Under the pieces are notes generated by a model, which was not told where the DNA came from, made no database searches, and worked only from the letters and a program-made list of their open reading frames with translations. The translations under genes and the position numbers were made by a program. This document shows, piece by piece, positions 12,985-23,259 of a stretch of DNA of 64,000 nt. The DNA comes from Collybiopsis luxurians FD-317 M1 (Eukaryota > Basidiomycota > Agaricomycetes > Agaricales > Omphalotaceae), in NCBI GenBank assembly GCA_000827265.1, contig KN834792.1, positions 427,825 to 491,824 on the forward strand, written 5' to 3'. The first letter of the stretch is position 1, and each line of letters starts with the position of its first letter.

Positions 12985-13290
12985 ACGCTAGCAACGAACG
13001 CGCAGAATATAACTGTAAAGATTTCAAAGAATGCCTTGTAATTTTTCTACCTGCATGATGTGAAGGATAACCATTAGAATTTACGATTTGATCACGCATA
13101 CATCGAAAGAATTGAGCTTAGGATTAACGCCACTCCATTTAGTCTAGTGAATTACACGGCTCAAACCTGTGAATATCTTTCTACGAGATTCTCTCGACCT
13201 CATCACTAAGCATAGGGTATGGGATCAACTTGTCTCCTTTTATACCCAAGTTCTACACGACTGAGGTGGTTTTTCCACTGTCATCCGAAA

Positions 13291-13298
13291 TATAAAAG
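13291..13298 (+). promoter_or_regulatory. TATA box of ABM-like copy 2
   Basis: TATAAAAG, 49 bp upstream of the ATG at 13340. Confidence 0.55.
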
Positions 13299-13339
13299 CG
13301 TGGCATTTCATGAGCTAGTTCGTACTTCTTGTGCTCATA

Positions 13340-14193
13340 ATGGCCTCCGCGCTCATGATCCAACACGCTGTGTTCCCTGCTCCCCAAGGACTTTTCGACG
13401 ATCTCTCCCGCTTTGAAGAGGCACTCGGAATGCTGACTAAAGCAGATGGCCATATCAGGTTGGACGGAATCTCATGAAACTGGGGGAAACATTCTGACTC
13501 TGTCTGTAGCTCTTACTATGGTCTGCAGGTCGAGGAGGAGGGTTCCAAGAATGGATATTTCATTTCGGGCACGTAAAGCTACTATTGTTGACATGTTTTA
13601 AGCATGACGACTTCCAATGTCTTCGAATCACACAGTCTGGGAATCAGCAGAACACCACAAGAAATTCAGAGAAGACAGTAACTCTGCCCAAGTGTTCAGA
13701 TCGATTAAACAGGCTGTCGCTGGGGATCACCTTGTACGCCGCCAGTTTATTCCAATCAAGGGCACTCCATTCCCTGCACTAGAATCGAAAAATACCGAGT
13801 TTGTTATCATCACTCCCAAGGATGGAGCCTCTCCCGAGAAGGTGAAGGAGATTGCATTAAGGGTGCGCGATACGCCTGCATTTTGTACATTGAAAATCCA
13901 TAATATATATATATATATATAGGTACGTGATGTTTGGGACCGAGAGGGTCATACAGCTGCTCTCAGTGAGAGTGCTGGGGACGATGTGGCGTTCCTTATG
14001 CTTGTTGGCTGGGATTCTACCGCTGTAAGTGGTCTTGTTCTAGGAGCTTTGGACTTTCCCGCCTGAAACGATCGCACAATGTTAGCACCATTTGGAGACG
14101 GTCAAGAGTGAACCCTACGCATCGTTGGTCAGCGAATTTGCTGCAGTGGGTAATTTCGACATGTCTCATGGTAATCTCAAAAAACATGTTTGA
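13340..14193 (+). CDS. ABM-like dimeric alpha/beta-barrel protein, copy 2
   Basis: Tandem paralogue of the preceding gene. The product starts MASALMIQHAVFPAPQGLFD and carries SYYGLQVEEEGSKNGYFIS, VWESAEHHKKFRED, EFVIITPKDGAS and LVGWDSTAHHLETVKSEPY, ending NLKKHV. VGLQVEEEG of copy 1 and YGLQVEEEG of copy 2 mark the shared core, and the Trp of the WES segment is kept in both. Intron 13874-13921 ends in an (AT)n microsatellite that supplies the acceptor. Exon 1 is 13340-13458; others run roughly 13510-13575, 13626-13863, 13922-14023 and 14085-14193. Function unknown; membership of the ABM-like superfamily is inferred. Confidence 0.72.
13900..13921. repeat. (AT)n microsatellite in an intron
   Basis: About ten AT dinucleotides immediately before the AG acceptor of an intron of ABM-like copy 2. 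Length polymorphism here would alter the distance to the splice site. Confidence 0.7.
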
Positions 14194-14763
14194 TTCGGGT
14201 CGTTGAATACATACAAGTTACACACTGTTGCTTTATGAAGACTTTAAATGGAATACAAGTAAGATGCTAGAGTTCGCTGCCTCCAACAGGGTGTTTGTAG
14301 TCGCGAGGCTGGTATTAAGAATGCTTCTTCCCGGAGGGTATCCGTAGGCGTTTCATGAGCCAGGATGAAAATGAAGGAAACTCGTCGGTGTTGCGGGAGC
14401 AGTGTTTAGGTCAGGGTGGCCTTGGGGTGACCTGTTAAGCCTATTTCGGAATCCATTCCAAGGATTATTGGTCAGTGCATATAAGTACAGGACATACGAA
14501 AATGGGCCTCCACGATGGCATAAAGCGTAGGAGTATACATGGCAATCAAGGAGTATGATCAGCGCATACAGCCACAGAATGAAGCTACTATTAAGCACCA
14601 AAAGTTCACCGAGAGAAAAGAAGTGAAGCGCCCGATTGAAAATATAGACCCAATATCCGAGCAAAGCAATGATCAGAATGTTTGTCGAAGTGGGGAATTG
14701 CATGAAAGCCTATGGACTAGCAACGTCGATGTGAGAGTCATATGCTCGTGCAATGTATCTCAA

Positions 14764-15454
14764 TCACTCTCTTCGACTTCTGGCTTGGACGACCTCAGTG
14801 CGACCCTCCAGCAAGTCGATTATCCATAGAAAAAGCGACCAGGCTGAAAGTAGGAAGGAAGTGATTCGATGCAAGTATAAAAAATAACCCCAATGTTTAA
14901 AGTCTTGCTTGATTCCGAAAGCCAATAAACACTTTCCAAATCCAATGATAAGGAAGAGGGAGGCCATTGCTACCGCCACTACGACCATCCAAGTGATTGA
15001 GGGGACAAGACTGCAGCCAGACGCCATGCTGTAGTCCTCGACGATGACTGAGTAGAATGAATAAAGATATTTATTGAATATTATTTAAATTTCAATGACG
15101 GAATACCTTACCAGTGAACAGGTGAAAAGACGTAAGCCACGCATGTCCGAATGCAAACAAAACAACAAAAGTCTTCAAGATTTCTGCCGCATTTCTCGTT
15201 CCCTGTGGCTGAGAGTCTTGCCGAACTGTACGATGAAGGGGAAGTGAAGCTGATGGCATCGCTGTGTGAATCTCTGTGGCGTATTGGCCAAGCAGATAAA
15301 GTGAAAGCCAGATGGAAAGGGGAAGCCAGATAATGAGCATACTGTCAATAGCCAAGCCTTCAAGGGGTTGATAGCCTCTGAGCCGAAGACCAAATAAAGA
15401 GGCATACTCAAATCCCGCTAGGAGACAGAGATACGTGCGTGGTCCCAAGATCAT
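14764..15454 (-). CDS. Five-TM membrane protein family, copy A (intact, divergent)
   Basis: First member of the multi-copy family described throughout this window. Two exons (15454-15112 and 15047-14764) give about 208 residues. The intron is phase 1, as in every other copy. Predicted helices: TYLCLLAGFEYASLFGL, SMLIIWLPLSIWLSLYLLG, VVLFAFGHAWLTSFHLF, then in exon 2 a long segment ending LFLIIGFGKCLLAFGI, and SFLLSAWSLFLWIIDLLEG. Family hallmarks kept: FGHAWL, GFGKCLL, QDFKHWGYFL, IIDLLEG and a basic C-tail. This is the most divergent intact copy and lacks the downstream inverted-repeat block of copies B-G. I do not recognise the family; a membrane location is the only functional inference. 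Confidence 0.75.
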
Positions 15455-16119
15455 GGTGAATCGTAGGGGAGAGAAAAACCTGTAGTCGAGGATGTCCTAC
15501 GGACTCCCACCTACATGGCATAGGACAGAGGGCGAATGTATTTATACTGCAACGAAAAAGATTCTGATAATTTTCCGATTTCCTTATCGGAACCAGATGC
15601 TGTATGTAGGGCGAACCAGCTCAGTTTCCGTACGTGGGAATTCCGTCCAACACCTGTTGCCTTGCCTGTTGCCCCCATATTGGGCCATTTAGCGCCGGAC
15701 TGACTCGGGGTTGCCGTTCCGATGCCAGTTAGACCATGAATTGGAAAGCATGCCATTGCAATGACAAGTCCGTCAGACTGAAGAATGTAGACTGGATTAC
15801 TGTAGACTCTAGTGCCAGGGGAAGGACATATAATGGAGACGGAGATGGTCAAGGAACAACGAGTAGGAGCTCGGAGAATGAAGGGCAAAGGGCCCGGCAT
15901 TAAAACGGCAGACTTAAATGATTTAACGCAGGTTCACTGATGAAAGAGTGGGTCGGAGAGAATACAACTCAATCGGACTTACAAGAAAATCACGAACTTC
16001 AAGGAAAATAATAGATTCGTTTCTACGTGATGGATAGACTTTTTCGGCCCAATATCCGAGGTTTGTGGCGTGATGAGCAAAAGACAATAAATCTCATTTC
16101 CTTTCCCGGGGAATTGAGC
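15455..16119. other. Upstream region of copy A, no supported gene
   Basis: A 129-codon frame on the - strand (15511-15900) lacks recognisable motifs or a helix pattern and is not called. The stretch presumably includes the promoter of copy A. Confidence 0.5.
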
Positions 16120-16737
16120 ATTACGATTCCTTCCGATTTGGGATGCGGTTCCTCGAGGTATCCAGATGCGGACAGGGTACGAATCCGTGCGAGTTTAATG
16201 ACCAGGTCGAGCATCAAGCCCATTAACGCGAAAATATATTACTTCCGAGCATCAAGCCCATCTACGCGAAAATGTATTCCTTCCGGTTTGGGATGCGGAC
16301 AGGGTACGAATCTGTGCGAGTTTAATGACCAGCATCAAGCCCATCAACGCGAAAATATATTCCTTCCGAGCACCAAGCCCATCTACGCGAAAATGTATTC
16401 CTTCCGATTTGGGATGCGGTTCCTCGAGGTATCCAGATGCGGACAGGGTACGAATCTGTGCGAGTTTAATGACCAGCATCAAGCCCATCAATGCGAAAAT
16501 ATATTCCTTCTGAGCATCAAGCCCATCTACGAGAAAATGTATTCCTTCCGATTTGGGATGTGGTTCCTCGAGGTATCCAGATGTGGACAGGGTACGAATC
16601 CGTGCGAGTTTAATGACCAGGTCGAGCATCAAGCTCATCTACGCGAAAGTGTATTCCTTCCGATTTGGGATGCAGTTCCTCGAGGTATCCAGATGCGGAC
16701 AGGATACGAATCCGTGCGGGTTTAATGACCAAGTCTA
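16120..16737. repeat. Compound tandem repeat (112-145 bp periods)
   Basis: Four to five imperfect copies of a composite unit. Modules are: CCTTCCGATTTGGGATGC; CTCGAGGTATCCAGATGC; GGACAGGGTACGAATC followed by GTGCGAGTTTAATGACCAG; and a CATCAAGCCCAT-CGCGAAAATGTATTCC module that is itself doubled. Starts of the GCGAAAATGTATTCC module fall near 16267, 16388, 16532 and 16644, so spacing is irregular. Frames stay open on both strands across the array because the unit lacks stops; I do not treat these as genes. Confidence 0.85.
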
Positions 16738-16928
16738 GGGAATTGGTACCGCCGGATCGGTCTACGCCGAACCATTCGGCCCGTCAAATCTGGAGGCCGC
16801 ACCATCTAAGAAAAATGCTTCATTCGGTACATCGGATACATTCACGTTATACAAACAATGCTGCTTTATATCAAGACATACTTAAATTGCTCAAAAAAAT
16901 ACATAAAATGAGAGTACGATGCGAGCGC

Positions 16929-18596
16929 TTACCGCCTCACACTGGATGTTTGTTTCGTCATATAGATGCAGCTAAACTGGGGCACTCTTTCCCGGAACCA
17001 TTCGAGAGTATCTGCAGTGACGCCCGGACACGAGTTTACCGTCAAAGAAAGGATCCCCTCCCCGAAAGAGGGCTTGGACGCGGTCTCGTCTAAATCATTT
17101 GACGAAGCGTCATTAGAATCCTGCCGTGATTTCAAAACTTTTCCCAGGAGTGATGAGGTGACGTCTGAATTGGATGAAAGGTCCAAGTGTGTCAGGGCAG
17201 GACAGTGGTCCAAGGATGCTAATGCGTCCAGAACGGGGCCCGCTATATCGCTGAGCCGCTTGAGAGTGAGGGATGTTATCGAAGGGTTGAGGGATATCAG
17301 ACGGAGAAGATCAGTTACTGGCACCTGAGCGCAGGAGTCGAAAGCGATAGATCGAAGTCGTACAGTCTGGCTGTCCAGAAGACATTGTATAAGATGGTTT
17401 GTTTGGAAACAATGTCCCACGGAGAGGTATTCGAGAGAAGGTAATCGTATGAATTTAAACAACTGGGTAGACCCACTGTTGTACTCGAGGGTAGTCAAGT
17501 AGGCAAAATTGAGAGGCGCCTCGGGACTCTTCTTGAAGGCGCTGAACGGCGAGTTGACCACGAGGGACTCTATGCTCGGATTCTGGGATAAAAGTTGGAA
17601 TATATCGTCGAGAAATCGCTCTCCAAGACGCATAACTGTCAATGAGACGAGTGAATGTGTTTGTAAATCGCCCAACCACACCATTGCCCCCTCTAAAATC
17701 AGGTGTTTAAGGTTGTCGCCGAGATGGGCCACAAATGACTCCCGACTGCCCATCAGCTTGTCCCGAATTTCTAACGTCTCGAGCTGAGAAATGACATGCA
17801 CCCCTGAGGCCTTTTCGAGCTGCTGAAAGATATCGATGTCTTCAAGGTGGCACGACCGAAGATGATCCCACTGAATGCCATCGAGCTTGTCCAACGACCA
17901 ATCGACTTTTTCCACCAGCGTCCTACGGAGATACAGCTCCCTTATCCTCCCCTTGGAGCGCTGAATCCACCAAGCACTCTTACGATTTGGATCCTTCTTC
18001 GACAGTACTAGCGTAGACCAAAGTGACGCATCCCCCAACGCCACTGTCCTCCAGTGTCTGCAAACTCGAGATATCATGATCACGATGGCAGGGTCCTCTT
18101 CAATCAGATACCCAAAGATTGTCGACAAAAGTTCAGTGGGAAGCATGCCAACGTGACAGCTGAGGCGTTTTCGAGATTCGAGAACCTGGGATTGGAGAGT
18201 GACAAGAGTGGAACGGTTCTTGTCATCAGTGGGGTTGACCTTTTGCAAGGCGAGGTCCACCATCTTTGAGGCTTCGTCATATTTCCGAATCAAAAGGAAC
18301 AAACGTGCAGCGCGGAAGTAGCATTGCCATCTGTTGGGAGCTAAGCGAATGGCCTCTTTGACATCGATCAAGGCCTCGCGAAGACGTAGAGTCTTTTCGT
18401 ATACAGCAGCCCTCGAATCGTATATCGCATATTGATCCTTTCCGCCATTTTCAAGAGCCTTGAGTAGTTCGTTATGAAAAAGAATTTCTCAAGCAAACTC
18501 AACAAAACTTACATAGTTTAGCAGACGAAGACATTCGCCATATTTTGACCGTTTAAAGTACAAAACGGCCTTTTTGAAAGGTTCCTGCCAGTCCAT
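16929..18596 (-). CDS. TPR / F-box / LRR protein (Pof3/Dia2-like architecture)
   Basis: About 537 residues; exon 1 18596-18513, intron 18512-18459, exon 2 to the stop at 16929. N-terminal TPR-type helices run from MDWQEPFKKAVLYFKRSKYG to about residue 105 (ALIDVKEAIRLAPNRWQCYF, RAARLFLLIRKYDEASKMV). An F-box starts near residue 145 (MLPTELLSTIFGYL, VCRHWRTVALGDASLW), followed by leucine-rich repeats (LETLEIRD, LKHLILEG, LTTLEYNS, LEYLSVGH, LTHLDLSSN) to the C-terminus. F-box proteins recruit substrates to SCF ubiquitin ligases. The order TPR, F-box, LRR matches fission-yeast Pof3 and budding-yeast Dia2 (genome stability, replisome disassembly), but Agaricomycetes have many F-box proteins, so orthology is only possible. 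Its upstream region carries the inverted MluI-box block of copy B. Confidence 0.8.
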
Positions 18597-18664
18597 CAGC
18601 GCGAGATACGGGAGGTAGAACGGGGGTAGAAAGAAAGAAAAGGCGCGGTGATAAATGATAGGCG

Positions 18665-18760
18665 CCTCGAGGCTGTCGCGTAGCGCGTGAGCACAACCTG
18701 TCACTTCGGCCCGAAATTCCGAAGACGCGTCCTGACAGAATTTACGTGTCTTCCTCCCGC
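18665..18760 (-). repeat. Conserved inverted-repeat block of copy B
   Basis: Downstream block of the membrane-protein family. Arms AAGACGCGT (18722-18730) and ACGTGTCTT (18744-18752) pair with one G-U. Preceded on the + strand by CACTTCGG...CCGAAATTCCGAAG, a second shorter inverted pair. Here the block also lies 90-165 bp upstream of the TPR/F-box start codon. Confidence 0.65.
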
Positions 18761-18927
18761 ATACTGATAACCAGGGTACGTCAAGGGCAAAGCAATAGTT
18801 ATTGAGACTGGCAAAATATCTAAATCAAATGCAGGACACAAAGCAAAGTGGAAAGCATAAAATCTATGGAAGAGGTGATATAAATTGTAGCCAAACACGC
18901 ATAATACGACCCAGATAACACAGAAGA

Positions 18928-19614
18928 TTACTCTCTCTTCCTCCGGAAAATCTCAATTCGTCCCTCCAACAAATCGATAGTCCACAGAACTAAATACCAC
19001 GCTGAAAATGTAAAGGATGTGATCCTGTATAAGTGCAAGAAATAGCCCCAATGTCTGAAATCCTGCCGCAAGCCAAATATCAGGAGACACTGTCCAAACC
19101 CAATGATGAGGAAGAGGGTTGTAAATATTAGTCCTAGTATTATGGCGGTCCATGTTATTAATAAAGCAGAGATGTTTACATTGTCCTTCGACGACACTAT
19201 GCGATTGTCAATGACGACTGGATTCGACAAACGTGAGGAATATTCACAAGATTCAATGACGGCAGCCTATCTCACCATAAATCAAATGAACAAATCCCAG
19301 CCATGCATGCCCGAATGCAATCAGGACAACAAAATCATTCGAGTTCTCTACCTCTATATGCTGTGGCATGAACTCCGAGGAGGCTCGTTCAGATGGATAA
19401 TGTAGAGGTAGCAAATGTAAAAATGGATTGAATGTTGGAGCTTCGATATGTCGACAGAGTTGAAAAAGTGAGACCCATACAGACAGGGTAGCCATAGTAT
19501 GAGAAAGCCGTCAGTGATCAGACCTCCGATGTGACGTCTGCATAGGTGAAGTATCAGAGAAATATATTGCAGGACTGCTAGAAGAAAGATATAGTGGGAC
19601 TGTCGAAAGATCAT
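18928..19614 (-). pseudogene. Five-TM membrane protein family, copy B (frameshifted)
   Basis: Starts MIFRQSHYIFLLAVLQ and keeps exon 1 helices, but relative to the other copies one base is missing in the CTACC-CTG stretch near 19493, so ILWLP runs out of frame. The expected continuation (LSVWVSLFQLC ... VLIAFGHAWLGFVHLIYG) is in another frame. The loop after RRHIGG is also shortened. Exon 2 is intact: LFLIIGFGQCLLIFGL, QDFRHWGYFLHLYRI, WTIDLLEGRIEIFRRKRE. Either a young pseudogene or a sequencing error in one base. Confidence 0.65.
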
Positions 19615-19748
19615 GACGGGTTGTGAACATTGTCAGTAGCAAGTGAGGACCTTTAAAAGCCATTGACGCTTGGGTCGATCATTCTGAAAGGTCGTTTATA
19701 CTGTCGCACATACTTGTTTAGGACTATATTGTTACTACACATAGTCAG

Positions 19749-19767
19749 TAGATAGATAGATAGATAT
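19749..19767. repeat. (GATA)n microsatellite
   Basis: About four and a half GATA units in the spacer upstream of copy B. Confidence 0.6.
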
Positions 19768-20860
19768 TACGCAGCGGGGTCCCACACTCGGAATAGCTGG
19801 AGGTATGTACTTGCTTAGTATGTACGACATTCCATATTGAAGGTCAGCGCAAAATTGATCATCATTCACTCAATTCAATTTCTATTTCACCGTTCACTTC
19901 AATTCAGTCACTCTTCTTTGTCTCTCTTCATGTGTTCCTTCATGTGGTCCTTTAACGTTTGTTGTGGAAATTGTAGATCAACGCTAAACAGGCACAGAAT
20001 GGAAGTGAGCGCTGATATCTTCAGCCATCCAGTAGATTGGAGAGCGCAAGGTCTGATCATAGAAACCAGAGAACCGCAGCTGAATTGTACATCAACACCG
20101 ATGTCAGGCTGCTGTGTTTGTCGGCAATGGAAAGGTGTAAGTTTAATAGCTTTTTTATGGTAATCTGTCAGTACAAGTGCGTGAGAGCACTACTAGCATG
20201 ACAAGAACCAAAAACAGGATGGTAAAGGAACTTCAAAATATCTCAATGATATGTTGCCGCTACAACTACTTATCTTTGTGTGCCGCTGATCTCCAGGATT
20301 TCATGGGGACCGTTTAGACATACCACTCTAACCTGCCGTGAAGGTGTTATTGGTTTGGACCCAAGAGAATCCTCTCACCAATGATCATGATTGTTGATGG
20401 ATCGAAGACATTTAGAAAATGGGACACGGGAGCAGGCCTCAACGTGAAATACATAGCCAGATTTGTGCCTGGCACTCCGAGAAGCAAACAACATACATAT
20501 GTCTATGTATGTCTGCTCTGGCAAAATATATCGACACGGATATGCTGCCATCCGATGCGGCGATGAATGAAACACTGCAGGTCATCCTCCTTCTCAATGA
20601 GTTGATGGCAGATGCACCGTCATTTGATCGAGTCGGCCGACCGAATAAAAGGTGAAAAGCTCGCGACTGAATCCTATTCTGGGGCTTGGCCCCACTATCC
20701 TTGTGGGAGGTTTGGCCGTGAAAAGGAAAAGGAAAACCAAGAATGAGCGAGCACCTAACGACATCTAACTCGGCAATCTCACGCTACATAAGCTTATCTC
20801 ACTCGATATTGATCTAATCTTTCCGTGTTCGATACTGGATGAAAATTCCAATCTGACAAT
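19768..20860. other. Spacer, no supported gene
   Basis: A 108-codon + strand frame at 19837-20163 has a Cys-rich stretch (VCCGNC, MSGCCVC) but no recognisable domain. Frames near 20375-20655 overlap on both strands and look random. A short self-complementary GGGGCTTGGCCCC lies near 20681. Confidence 0.45.
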
Positions 20861-20869
20861 CCCTTGCAA

Positions 20870-21250
20870 TTGACTTCGGTCGACAGTCTCGCAATTCCAG
20901 GAGATGAAGCTTCAAGATATCGGGCCCTCTATCTTCTCACGGCATCCTCAATGCCGTCCATTCATTTTGGTACTCCTCCACTTGCTCAGCCTCTTCAACA
21001 TTTCTTTGAATGTACCGAGAGATTATCGATCATTTTCCCGGAGGACTGGTTATGCCTATGCCATCTCGTCACTAGTGCGTCATCACAATTCTGGACTTTA
21101 GCTTGATACTAATCTCTTGCGCTTCCTTGACGACTATCGATTAGGCCTCAAAAGCTGTCTTGGATCAACCTTGGACAGTTGCTGTGTCATATACCTGCTT
21201 CTTTCCTTCCTACTTAGATTAGAGATTCAAACAAACGCACCGTGATCCCT
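20870..21250 (+). repeat. Dispersed segment X, copy 1 (partner of 28540-28980 and 34950-35290)
   Basis: Shares ordered words with two other places in the window: AAGCTTCAAGATATC with 28551; GAATGT-CCGA-AG followed by CC-GGA-GACT with 28694-28730; TAGTG-GTC-TC followed by TTGATACTAATCTCTTG with 28759-28809; GGCCTCAAAAGCT with 28816. No frame is intact in any copy. It is probably decayed duplicated sequence belonging to the left end of the duplication unit; origin not recognised. Confidence 0.5.
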
Positions 21251-21262
21251 TTATTTTACTAC

Positions 21263-21760
21263 AACTCTACATTGCTATCGAAATTCTGAATGAAAGAGCT
21301 CAGACTAGACAATTTTCAAGCTTCTCGGGTCTAATCCCTTTTCTAGGCATGCGTCAATGTCTCCGCCCAAATGTTGTATCTTGTTCAGGGCGCCTTGAAC
21401 TTCGCCGTTCTGTACACCCCGAAATCAAAATTTCCAACCTATCGGAACCTGTCAAGGGATAGCCTTTGATTTGGCTCACGCCGCGACGCAAATTGAGACT
21501 GCTGCTATTAACATAGAATGCTGCAAAATGGAAGCAAGTCAAATTGAATTTTGTGAATGACCATGTAGCAATGGCCAAACTGTGGGCTGAGCAAATTGCG
21601 CAGGAAGTGCGATGGAGTGGATCGTAGGGTTTGGGTTTACGAGAGAGACAGAGATGAAGTTTTGGAGGGATTCAAAGACTGTCATTGGAGGACTGCCTCT
21701 TGTTTTTTTGGTGGAGCGCTATGGAACGTGCGGATGCTGACTTGATTTAGCTTCATTTTC
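21263..21760 (+). pseudogene. Decayed acyl-CoA dehydrogenase relic, opposite strand
   Basis: Diverged remains of the ACAD gene found intact at 37360-39098 but here on the + strand. Pieces in order: ATTGCTATCGAAATTCTG (IAIEILNE), VSAQMLYLVQGALNFAV matching [17 protein letters not shown], a segment near 21442 matching the [16 protein letters not shown] region, QIETAAINIECCKMEASQ, MAKLWAEQIAQEV, and GFGFTRETEMKFWRDSK matching [17 protein letters not shown]. Several frame changes separate the pieces and the N-terminal half is absent. More diverged than the two other ACAD pseudogenes, so older. Confidence 0.75.
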
Positions 21761-21819
21761 TAGGGAGAGATATGTGAACGAATGTCGAAAGCTTCAGACA
21801 GCTGAAAAGGTTGTACGCC

Positions 21820-22185
21820 TAATTGGCTCATGTCAATTTTTGCAATATCCAATTTACGCTGCATATAATTCATACGTTTGCTTTGTTTTGTATTATGTTC
21901 CAAGTGCATCGAGTTGTATGGAGACCACAGTGTATCTCAGTCGGCACTCAGGGAGGTCAGAGCAGCAGATTCGCTCCGACACATGTTGCCGGAGAGACCC
22001 CAATAGACGTCTACATATTTGTTGTTCACATCGGACACAAATCCGCAGTACAAGTATGTACTTCCCTTTCGGTCCTCTCTCACATGTAGCGAATGCATAA
22101 AACAGCTGTGACCATGAAATTCTCCTTATCTCAGGTTAGAGCTGAAATCCCTCTTTGTCTTACGTCGAATTGAGCTGTGATTGAC
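21820..22185 (+). repeat. Dispersed segment Y, copy 1 (partner of 23970-24270)
   Basis: Matches 23970-24270 in the same orientation: ATTCATACGTTTGCTTTG versus ATTCATTCGTTTGCTTTG, CAGTCGGCACTCAGGGAGGTCAGAG, GACACAAATCCGCAGTA and ATCTCAGGTTAGAGCTGA. The frame reading AVVHIGHKSAVQ-like peptides is broken in the partner. It leads directly into the inverted-repeat block of copy C. Origin unknown. Confidence 0.6.
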
Positions 22186-22194
22186 TGCCGTAGA

Positions 22195-22260
22195 GCGTGA
22201 TACATTCCGAAGATGCATCCACGATGCATGTAAAAGAAATTTTATGCGTCTTTCTTGAGC
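22195..22260 (-). repeat. Conserved inverted-repeat block of copy C
   Basis: Arms AAGATGCAT (22210-22218) and ATGCGTCTT (22244-22252). Both arms differ from the consensus, yet pairing is preserved through a T-A replacement plus one wobble. About 250 bp downstream of the copy C stop. Confidence 0.6.
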
Positions 22261-22503
22261 TACACCTCCGGTGTACTGCTGACACAATAGGCACACGATT
22301 TAAGGAAAGACAGACAGTCCTGAAAGGGGGAATTCCAGAATATAGGATTCAATAGCTGATGTACCAAACATAAAGTCAAAAGCATAAAGGAAAAGCAGGC
22401 AAAAGCAAGCTATGGAAGTTTTGGAATACAGTAGTAAGGATGCAATAATAAGGTCACGCAAAGAAAAAACACGCATACATCGATGGATTGCAGATGTAAC
22501 AAA

Positions 22504-23198
22504 CTATTCTCTTTCTCTCCTAAAAATCTCGACCCGTCCCTCGAACAAGTCAACAATCCACAGGATAAAGTACCTCACTGAGAATACAAACGAAGCGATT
22601 CTGTACAGGTGTAGGAAGTATCCCCAGTGTCGGAAGTCCTGCTGTATGTCAAGAATCAAGAGACATTTTCCGAACCCAAGGATGAGGAAGAGGGTCGTGA
22701 ATGTCAGTCCTAACATAATGACAGTAGTTGTCATCAGTACAACAGAAGGATTCGCAGTGTTGTTTAATGTCACTAGGCAATCTTCAATAGTGACTAGACT
22801 CAGCGATACATAAGCCTGAGTGTCTACGGGACTCAACAGTGATGCATAGGCTCACCAAAAAGCAAATGAAGAAATGCAAGCCATGCATGCCCAAAGGCAA
22901 TCAGGACAAGAATATCGTTCAAGCTCTCTACTGGCATATGCTGTGGTATGGAATCAGAGACTTGTTCATCTGGATGATGTAGAGGCAGCGAAATGGATAG
23001 CGGAGCCCCAATACATTGATAAAGTCGAAGTACGGAGATCCATACGGACAAGGGAAGCCATAGGATGAGGGAGCCGTCAATGACCAGACCTCCGAGGACT
23101 TGATGTTCTCCAATATGATGTCTGCCAATGTGCAATAGCAGAGAAATGAGCTGAAGGCCTGCGAGAAGAAAGATATAGTGGTGCTGTTTAGAGACCAT
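22504..23198 (-). CDS. Five-TM membrane protein family, copy C (intact)
   Basis: Two exons with the family phase-1 intron (donor GTGAGC just below 22862; acceptor before VTIEDC near 22800). Start MVSKQHHYIFLLAGLQ; helices ISLLLHIGRHHIG region, SLILWLPLSVWISVL, VLIAFGHAWLAFLHLLFG, a segment ending LFLILGFGKCLLIL, and SFVFSVRYFILWIVDLFEG. Ends VEIFRRERE. The acidic or polar loop between helices 2 and 3 varies most among copies. A TTTAAAAGATC motif precedes the gene near 23240-23250. Function unknown. Confidence 0.78.
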
Positions 23199-23259
23199 GG
23201 AGGAGAAAAGAGAGACTGGTATGCATAGCAGTAGGCCAAGATCTTTTAAACCTTCGATG

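Noticed and set aside
15511..15900. 129-codon minus-strand frame upstream of copy A
   Set aside because: No motif, biased composition absent, no parallel upstream of other family copies; likely chance.
16252..16725. Overlapping long frames in the compound repeat
   Set aside because: Stop-free repeat units, no conserved domain; treated as repeat only.
19837..20163. 108-codon Cys-containing frame as a possible secreted small protein
   Set aside because: N-terminus is hydrophobic but the Cys pattern is irregular, and there is no TATA box at the expected distance; not enough to call.
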